NCBI RefSeq assembly: GCF_028372415.1
Contig: NC_092874.1
Coordinates: 57,821,865 to 57,885,864, forward strand
DNA length: 64,000 nucleotides
DNA from: Notamacropus eugenii
Lineage: Eukaryota > Chordata > Mammalia > Diprotodontia > Macropodidae
Direction of reading: 5' to 3'
The notes under the pieces are model-generated. The model saw nothing but the letters and a program-made list of their open reading frames with translations. It did not search any database and had not been told where the DNA came from. Made by a program: the position numbers and the translations under genes. Of the stretch, positions 58,901 to 64,000 are shown piece by piece. Numbering within the stretch: the stretch's first letter is position 1; each line of letters begins with the position of its first letter.

Positions 58901-59932
58901 TTGGAAATGGAAATAAGTGAGACCAGATTAAGATGCCCCAGGGGCCCTTTGACCTTGATCCATCTTGACTCAATGTGTAATTTCAGTTGTTAAAATACAA
59001 CCTTTTAAAATTGGAATCTTCAATCAGCTGTAACTGATGAGATGAAATTAGAGTAGCTGAAGGTTTTGAAGGAGTGATCTTCACTTCTACCATTTGTATT
59101 ACCTTTGTGAAAATCTAATGCAAGAGATGAAGCATGAATAAAGGTTGATTAGGGAGCCATAGTCTATATTCTACTGGCAAAATGCAGTTAATGACATAGC
59201 TGGACTAGGACAAATTGGCTCCTCCCTGCACCTACCCTGTGGTGCCAGGACATGCTGCCAGCTAGTCTCTTGACACCTTGCAGTTTGCCGAATTATGATC
59301 AGGGGATTGGAGGCAACCTCCAAGTGAAATGAACTGTCCAAACACTTTTACGTGTTGATGGTTGAGTTGTATTTGGAAAAAGGGAAGGTAAACAAGAACA
59401 CCAGAGTGTCTGATTTACATACATTTCTGTGTACTTTTGAGCTACCCATGAGCATCTGTCAGAACCACCGTAAAAATATCCATCTATATACTTGCCCATA
59501 AAAGTGTTTAACACTCTATGAAAAGCATATGCAAATAGGCCAGAAGTATTTCACTCCTATTTACAATCTCTACTGCACATAACCAACCCAGAAATACACC
59601 CAGTAACTGGAAGAATCCCTCCTGAAAATGCATTTTAGAAGTGATAACGTTATTTATACGTTTTATGGACCAAAACAAAGATTCTTTTCAAAATGGAATT
59701 TCAACTTCCAGCTCAACTCTTTATTCTTTAATGCTATTCTGTTACCTTCCCAAGTTTATTGGGGGGTGGGGAACCAAAGGATTCTGAACATCAAAGCCCA
59801 TTTTAAACAGAGGAATTTGAGATTTGAGATTCTAGTCCAATTCTAAATCGTATTTTGAGTTTTTACCTTTCTCCCTTTAAAAAAACACAGGTCATCAATG
59901 AAACTTCTCAACATCATGATGATCTGGAATGA
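49354..59932 (+). CDS. VIM: Vimentin, complete gene (join of nine exons)
   Basis: Join 49354-49919, 50609-50669, 55659-55754, 55847-56008, 56795-56920, 57634-57854, 58118-58161, 58570-58655, 59891-59932; 1404 nt, 467 aa, one residue longer than human. Vimentin is the type III intermediate filament of mesenchymal cells and gives the cytoplasm mechanical strength. Domain order: Ser/Arg-rich head (about 1-104, starting [17 protein letters not shown]), rod beginning at [20 protein letters not shown], coils 1A/1B, coil 2 with the single cysteine at 329 (human C328), helix-termination motif [10 protein letters not shown], and a tail ending HHDDLE. All introns are GT-AG; seven internal exon lengths equal those recalled for human. 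The rod is almost invariant; differences concentrate in head and tail. No frameshift or premature stop was found. Confidence 0.98.
49920..50608 (+). other. VIM: VIM intron 1
   Basis: 689 bp, GC-rich, with two G-quadruplex motifs at 50040-50061 and 50516-50535. The acceptor is CTCTTTCAG|G. No other gene; the long frames on both strands are composition artefacts. Confidence 0.9.
50609..50669 (+). CDS. VIM: VIM exon 2
   Basis: 61 nt, residues 189-209 ([21 protein letters not shown] with the first codon split). Two differences from human: M for L and S for N. The donor is CAG|GTTTGT. Confidence 0.96.
51716..51849 (+). mobile_element. Short tRNA-derived marsupial SINE with target-site duplication
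   Basis: Forward copy: gggcagctaggtggcaacag start, gagttccaattc B-box region, tgaccttgggcaagtcattt, then poly-A. A perfect ggaaaatgaa duplication flanks it (51705-51714 and 51850-51859). Its intact ends suggest it is one of the youngest insertions in the window. Confidence 0.92.
52060..52235 (+). repeat. MIR-like SINE in VIM intron 2
   Basis: Forward: agattcaaatcttgcctctg, gtctcagtttcctcaactgg, ggactacatgacc. Confidence 0.7.
53380..53595 (+). repeat. MIR SINE in VIM intron 2
   Basis: Forward: gttaggtggtacaatggag start, gacctgaattcaaatc B box, ctcagtttccttatctg core, then aaagtactttgcagac and aactattagctag at the 3' end. Confidence 0.75.
54215..54490 (-). repeat. L2-type element in VIM intron 2
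   Basis: Reversed 3' end (agtaagcatttattaatcaac, gtcaggcactatatgctagg) with the family body following. Confidence 0.65.
54690..54900 (-). repeat. MIR SINE in VIM intron 2
   Basis: Reversed copy: tcctcagtttacatatgagg, aacaggggcttgattgg. Overlapping minus-strand frames are shadows. Confidence 0.6.
55085..55348 (-). repeat. MIR SINE, long copy, in VIM intron 2
   Basis: Nearly full-length reversed MIR: catttatatagcacctag, tctcaattgatcctcac, ttttatagatgaggaaactg, cccagggtcatacaggtgg. It ends about 310 bp before exon 3. Confidence 0.85.
55659..55754 (+). CDS. VIM: VIM exon 3
   Basis: 96 nt, residues 210-241 ([18 protein letters not shown]...), in phase. LHDE replaces human LHEE at the end. Acceptor TTAATCAG, donor GAG|GTAAAT. 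Confidence 0.97.
55847..56008 (+). CDS. VIM: VIM exon 4
   Basis: 162 nt, residues 242-295, from [15 protein letters not shown] to EEWYKSK. DVAKPDL replaces human DVSKPDL. Donor AAA|GTAAGA. Confidence 0.97.
56009..56794 (+). other. VIM: VIM intron 4 with L2-type fragment
   Basis: A reversed L2-type 3' end occupies about 56620-56765 (aacaagcattaaggaagg, gttaaggatacaaagac) and stops roughly 30 bp from the exon 5 acceptor. The rest is unremarkable. Confidence 0.75.
56795..56920 (+). CDS. VIM: VIM exon 5
   Basis: 126 nt, residues 296-337, [17 protein letters not shown]... to ALKGT. It carries the sole cysteine (C329, in QSLTCEVD), the human C328 equivalent that senses oxidants and zinc. QESNEYRR replaces human QESTEYRR. 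The donor is ACT|GTGAGTA, with a G-quadruplex motif 24 nt into the intron. Confidence 0.97.
56944..56965 (+). repeat. G-quadruplex motif in VIM intron 5
   Basis: Runs of G5, G5, G5 and G4 are separated by single T residues on the sense strand, close to the exon 5 donor. Confidence 0.9.
56966..57633 (+). other. VIM: VIM intron 5, remainder
   Basis: AT-rich, with no recognised repeat or ORF. Confidence 0.8.
57634..57854 (+). CDS. VIM: VIM exon 6
   Basis: 221 nt, residues 338-410 plus two bases, from [15 protein letters not shown] to the helix-termination motif [11 protein letters not shown]. All recognised residues match human. Acceptor CTTGCAG, donor CAG|GTCAGA. Confidence 0.97.
58118..58161 (+). 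CDS. VIM: VIM exon 7
   Basis: 44 nt completing R411 and then [14 protein letters not shown]. Human has S412 where this has A413. Acceptor CCTTACAG, donor GGG|GTAAGT. Confidence 0.96.
58570..58655 (+). CDS. VIM: VIM exon 8
   Basis: 86 nt completing E426 and reading [18 protein letters not shown] and on to ETRDGQ at 454. H replaces human L in DSLPLV. Acceptor CTCCTCAG, donor CAG|GTTGGT. Confidence 0.96.
58656..59890 (+). other. VIM: VIM intron 8
   Basis: 1.2 kb without a recognised gene or repeat. The short frames at 58791-59846 are chance. Confidence 0.8.
59891..59932 (+). CDS. VIM: VIM exon 9 (coding part)
   Basis: Encodes [13 protein letters not shown] and stop TGA at 59930-59932, identical to the human C-terminus. 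The acceptor is AACACAG, weaker in pyrimidines than the others. Confidence 0.97.
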   Translation, partial: VINETSQHHDDLE

Positions 59933-60262
59933 AAAGTGTGAGCTGACTGCAGTAGAATCTTACCAGCAAGAAGAAAAGAGAATTCCATATGTTAAAGAAA
60001 CAGCTTTTAAGTGCCTTTCTGCAGTTTTCCAAGAGCGCAAGATAGATTTGGATAGCTATAATGGAATAGGCTTTAGTTCTTACGAACTGACCCTCGTAAA
60101 AGATTTAGAAAGTTTACAACAAAATCTAGTTTACAATGATATCTTGTGCTTTCATACTTTTTTAAGAAGTGTTTTTGAATACCATAAAACTGCTTTTTAT
60201 TTCCAGCCAGTGTCTGACCAACCTATTACTGCTTCAATAAATCTTTGGAAAATATGGTTTCT
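59933..60262 (+). other. VIM: VIM 3' UTR
   Basis: About 330 nt. Blocks such as acagcttttaagtgcctttc and gagcgcaagatagatttgg match the human VIM 3' UTR as I recall it, so it appears strongly conserved. A 150-codon open frame in the +1 frame (59898-60350) runs through it and past the cleavage site; human lacks it as far as I recall, so I treat it as chance. Confidence 0.85.
60236..60241 (+). terminator. VIM: VIM polyadenylation signal
   Basis: AATAAA within CTTCAATAAATCTTTGGAAAA, the position and context recalled for human VIM. Cleavage is expected about 12-25 nt later. Confidence 0.92.
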
Positions 60263-60980
60263 CCTCTTGTTTTTCGTTTTAAAAAATAAGTCATTACTTA
60301 AAATGTGTCATTTTAGATTGGAACTTTGTCATGATTCTCTGATCCTTTGACTTGGTGACTGTTTTCCTTATGGTTTCTTTAGTTTAAGAGTATATTTGCA
60401 AACCACAGAAGGGGTCAACATTTCCCTTTCTCCATCCTTTTCCTCATCCTCAGAAAGAACATTCAAAAGTTGGACACTGAGTCAAAGTCTGGTCTTTGAA
60501 CAACATATATTTAAGGTGTAGATAGACCATGGCATCAATAACAGCAAAAAATCATCTACTATACGCAAGGCACTGGGGCATGAAAAACCAAATGATAAAA
60601 TCTGTGACTTAAAAGAAAAGCATTCTTATGGAGGGGACAATATGTATATGTGAGTACATGCAAAATAAATCTATGTTCTTGGTGTGGTCAAACTGCAATT
60701 CAGCCATTTTACTGACAACCACTAAAAGTAATAGTTTTTCATCTACAATGTGTCTGATAATGGTGAATACTTTGGAAGGATGGTGGTCTTTTTTATTTCA
60801 AACCATGTGAATGAGCCCTGTTTATCTCACTGATTTTCAATCACTGGTATTCCTAAGATCATTCATAGTTTTAATAATAATCCAGAGTGAGATCAAATAT
60901 GAAAATTAGTTTACTGAAATAATCTAGGTCCCACATATAATTTCATTGCTATAAAGAAAGCCTCTTACTTTTAAAACAAC
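60263..60980. repeat. VIM downstream flank with L2-type fragment
   Basis: A reversed L2-type fragment lies at about 60520-60680 (cgcaaggcactggggcatg). The remainder was not recognised. Confidence 0.5.
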
Positions 60981-60984
60981 ACCC

Positions 60985-61700
60985 AAAGGATTATAAAAGT
61001 GTGCATACCACTGCTATGTTTGTACCTCAAAGAGATAAAAGAAAAAGCCTCCACATATACAAAAATGTTTAAAGCAGCTCTTTTTATGATAGCAAAGAAT
61101 TGGAAATTGGGGGAATGCTCACCAGTTGGGGAATGGTTGAACAAGTTATGGTACATGATTGTGACGGAATACTATTGTGCTATAAGAAATAGTGAGCAGG
61201 GTATTTTCAGAAAAATGTGGAAAGACATGAAGTGACCAGAACCGGGAGTACCTTGCACATAGTAACAGCAACATTGTTCAATGATGACTGTGAATGATAA
61301 CTTGTCAGTAATACATTGATCCAAGACAATTCCTAAGGGCTCATGATAAAAAATACTATCTACCTCCAGAGAAAGAACTCATGCAGTCTGAATGCAGATT
61401 GAAGCATTCTTTTTTTAAATTTTCATTATTCTTTGGGTTTTTTGTTTGCTTTTTGGACTGCATCTTCTTTTGCAACACAGCTAAAATGGAAATGTTTTTG
61501 CATGATATATATACATATATACATATATACACACACATACACATATGTGTGTATATATATATGACATCAAATTACTTGCCTTATTGAGCAAGAAAAGGGG
61601 AAGGAAAAGAATATAGAACTCAGTTTTTAAAAAATGATTGTTAAAATTTTTTGTTTACATGTAATTGAGAAAAAAATAAAGGAAAGCTTTTTAAAATTCA
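60985..61700 (+). mobile_element. L1 3' end (ORF2 C-terminus and 3' UTR)
   Basis: Forward marsupial L1: tacctcaaagagataaaag, accagttggggaatggttg, tactattgtgctataag, then 3' UTR landmarks ctccagagaaagaactcatg and tgcagattgaagcattc. A TA/CA microsatellite (61505-61562) sits in the terminal part. Frames at 60999-61587 are pieces of it. Confidence 0.88.
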
Positions 61701-62270
61701 AGTCCTTAAAAGAGGACAATTAATCAGGTGAAAATACAGTAGTTGAATCTTATTTTTTGTGATGGCAATAAGCTAATCCACCGTAGCTGGTGGAGCATGA
61801 AAAGATGGGAAGGGTATATAGCCTACCTTCTATTAGCAAGAGACAGTCAAAATGCCGTTGTTGTAATAATTAGCACCTAGGCAAATTAACTAGTGGCTGC
61901 TGTGAGTGCTGATGTGTGAAGTATGCGTGCCTTTCTATCTTCTCCTTTTCTTAGAAGGTAGTTTAGTTTTTTTTTTTTATTTTTGTAGCTGATGATTTTC
62001 AGCAGTTTAACGTAACTGAATTATAAACTTATTTGCATGCCTCCCCAGGGAACCAGTTATTTTCCAAATAATGTAATAAATCTCCTACAAAATGGTCTTA
62101 CACTATCTACTACATGGTTTATGAGGTTGTGGAAGTAAAACCCTCTTTGTTCAAACAGAAGAAATTCCAAATGCCCCAAACTCTTCATGTTCACCCTAAG
62201 TGACCTGACCTGATGTCGTGGGTCTGCAACCCACTGTTTTGAGAAATTAAGCAATTCTGACAGTCAAGCA
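61701..62270. other. Intergenic, no recognised element
   Basis: AT-rich sequence without a supported feature. Confidence 0.4.
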
Positions 62271-62790
62271 TTTACTCAGTGCTTACCAGATACTACTAAG
62301 GCTTGGAGTGGATACTCAAAAAGGTAAAGGTTGGTTGGTTGGTTGTTTTCCTTTGTCTTCAGACAGGACCAAAATGACATTACCGTTGTAAAATGAAATT
62401 TCAGTGTGTCCAACTGTGGCTGATCAGACCAATATGAGCTCGAAATGCTTGACCACAGGTTGGGCACAGATAGTCCGTGTGAATGTTTGGGGTGAATACC
62501 CCAAATCTGCACTCCTACATTTACTTTGTGCTGTCTCAATTCTGCTCTGCTCAAAGACCACAGCACCCTTTCTTATGTGGGCACGCCATGCTGAGCAGTC
62601 CTGTGCCAGTGTCTCCCATGTTGCACAGTCAAATCCGAAGTTCTTGAGAAAGACCTTGAGAGTGTCCTTCTATCGTTTCTTCTGGCCACCATGTGATCGC
62701 CTGCCCCATGCAAATTCTCCATACTCAAAAAGGTAAAGGTATGGTCTATCCAAAGACCTGGCAGTCAATGGGGCAGGCAGGGCTGACCGC
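62270..62790 (-). repeat. L2-type fragment split by an RTE-type LINE
   Basis: The outer reversed L2-type 3' end reads gtcaagcatttactcagtgc at 62265 and continues across the insert from 62741 (atggtctatccaaag). The interruption is 62332-62720. Confidence 0.65.
62332..62720 (-). mobile_element. RTE-type LINE 3' end with 20-bp target-site duplication
   Basis: On the minus strand one frame contains CATWETLAQDCSAWRAHIRK and another CPTCGQAFRAHIGLISHSWT, followed by H. These are the C-terminal region and C2H2-like finger known from RTE-class reverse-transcriptase proteins. A frameshift separates the two frames. The 3' end has an (AACC)n-like tail (GGTT repeats on plus at 62329-62343). Perfect 20-bp repeats flank it at 62312-62331 and 62721-62740. 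The 110-codon plus frame at 62404-62736 is a shadow. Confidence 0.75.
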
Positions 62791-63024
62791 TGTGACAAAT
62801 GATTAAATAGGTAGTATTTACAAGTGCAATAGGAATCATTGATGAAGATGGCTTAGAATTGTCAGGGATGGGTTCCTGAAAGTGAGTAAAGACCTAGTGG
62901 AAAAGAAAGGGGTAGGTATTCCAAGAAAAAACAAAAGGAAGATCTTTAAAATGACCCTCAATGTGACACTAATAAGCCTGAGCATTTATCTTGACACTCT
63001 TAGCAATGCCTAGATCTCTGGAAT

Positions 63025-63215
63025 TTAGTTTAGAATTATAGATATAGAGTAGGAAGGAATTATCTCATCCAAACTCTCTCATTTTAAGAATGAGGACATG
63101 GGAAACCCAGAGAGATTAAGTGATCTGCCCAAGGTCAAAGAGGCAGGAAATGGTAGAGTCTGGGCTCCAAATCCAGGCCATCTGACTCTAACTGTACCAC
63201 ACTGTTTGTAGAGTT
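63025..63215 (-). repeat. MIR-like SINE, reverse
   Basis: It contains ttagaattatagatatagag, gcccaaggtcaaagaggcag, and taactgtaccacactg. Confidence 0.7.
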
Positions 63216-63805
63216 GATATGTTACATGCTGTAGGAAGTTGCTTCACAAGAATGAACACCCTATACTTCAGGTATAAGAATAACCCCTAGGAAGTCTTTA
63301 CTTCACTAATGGACCTTTGATTTAATTAGTGCATTGGTACATCCATACATTCTGAATTATGCCCTTCCATAAATCTACTGAACTCCTTTTCTAGGTACTT
63401 CTGTGAGTACCAATGCAGGTTTTGAGGGCCTGCTGTCCCTTATTCTTGTTACAGGACTGACCCATTTCATTGAATGATCACAAATTTTCTGGATGATAGC
63501 TTTTTTTTTTTTTTTTGGCCACTTCTTGTACATCTCTCCATTACTCTCCATTCAGGTCATCTGAAATTTTGATTCTTTGGAATTCCATCATTCCATCTCA
63601 ATTCAACTCTAGTTTGTCATCAGTTGATGAAAACACCCATCCTCTGCTGGCTCTCTCCAAGGATGTAACACTGCTATATGGAAAGACTCAATTTCTTTAG
63701 AGACCCAGAGTTATTATGTCAGGGTAAACCTCTAAAAGATTCTTTTCTTACATTCCAGAAGAGGGAGAACTTGGATCCCCTCATACTTCTTTTAAGGACA
63801 CTTAT
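63216..63805. other. Intergenic, little recognised
   Basis: A T18 homopolymer at about 63501-63518 is the only clear feature. Confidence 0.45.
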
Positions 63806-63807
63806 CT

Positions 63808-64000
63808 TAGGTGGTGAGGTAAATAGAGCATCAGACCTAGAGTTAGGAAGACCTGAGTTCAGTGCCAGCCCCAGACATTTAATTGTTGTGTGACTCTGGG
63901 TAACTCATTTAACTTCTGTTTGTCTCTGTTTCTTCAACTGTAAAATAAAAATGATAGCACTGGTCAGTTATTGTGAGAAGACCTAGCGCAATGATTGGCA
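63808..64000 (+). repeat. Marsupial CORE-SINE, forward, cut by the window end
   Basis: It contains taggtggtgaggtaaatagagc, gaagacctgagttcagtgcc, tgtgtgactctgggtaac and gtttcttcaactgtaaaat. The 71-codon frame at 63678-63893 overlaps it. Confidence 0.75.

Noticed and set aside
62404..62736. 110-codon plus frame near the right end
   Set aside because: Complement of the RTE-type LINE; the real signal is on the minus strand.
1..64000. CRISPR arrays, operons, prophage, tRNA or rRNA genes
   Set aside because: No regularly spaced direct repeats or bacterial gene organisation were seen. The tRNA-like segments are parts of SINEs rather than functional tRNA genes.

Overview
The window looks like marsupial nuclear DNA. 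Two vertebrate genes can be read directly: exon 1 of TRDMT1 (DNMT2) on the minus strand near 13.3 kb, and the complete nine-exon vimentin gene VIM on the plus strand, about 49.2-60.3 kb. As I recall it, this order and orientation match human chromosome 10p13. The marsupial call rests on the repeats: CORE-SINEs of the MAR1/MON1 type, a short tRNA-derived SINE, marsupial-type L1 3' ends, L2 and L3/CR1 LINEs, and a BovB/RTE-type fragment. I cannot name the species.

Layout. 1-13.2 kb is TRDMT1 intron 1 (no further TRDMT1 exon was recognised) and is mostly old repeats, including a 1.5-kb L1 remnant. 12.9-13.7 kb is a CpG island holding TRDMT1 exon 1 and its promoter. 13.7-48.2 kb is intergenic, about 35 kb of nested SINE and LINE debris separated by unrecognised sequence. 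48.3-50.7 kb is the VIM CpG island, with upstream region, TATA/CCAAT promoter, exon 1, intron 1 and exon 2. Exons 3-9 lie at 55.6-59.9 kb after a 5-kb intron 2. The 3' UTR ends at a canonical polyadenylation signal at 60236. 60.3-64 kb is downstream intergenic repeat sequence.

The VIM model gives 1404 nt and 467 aa. Internal exon lengths (61, 96, 162, 126, 221, 44, 86 nt) equal those I recall for human VIM, every junction is GT-AG and the frame stays open. TRDMT1 makes a tRNA methyltransferase and VIM a cytoskeletal intermediate filament; nothing in the window suggests they work together beyond being neighbours.

I found no convincing new biological system. The items most worth a second look are: (i) an acceptor-ORF-donor arrangement at 18.5-19.5 kb that looks like an unassigned exon split by a twin-primed L1; (ii) an RTE-type LINE tail with a 20-bp perfect target-site duplication and a C2H2 finger near 62.5 kb; (iii) a BovB-type fragment beside SINEs that share its tail; and (iv) three single-nucleotide-loop G-quadruplex motifs in VIM introns. 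Most other long open frames are chance frames in GC-rich sequence, microsatellites or LINE remnants.
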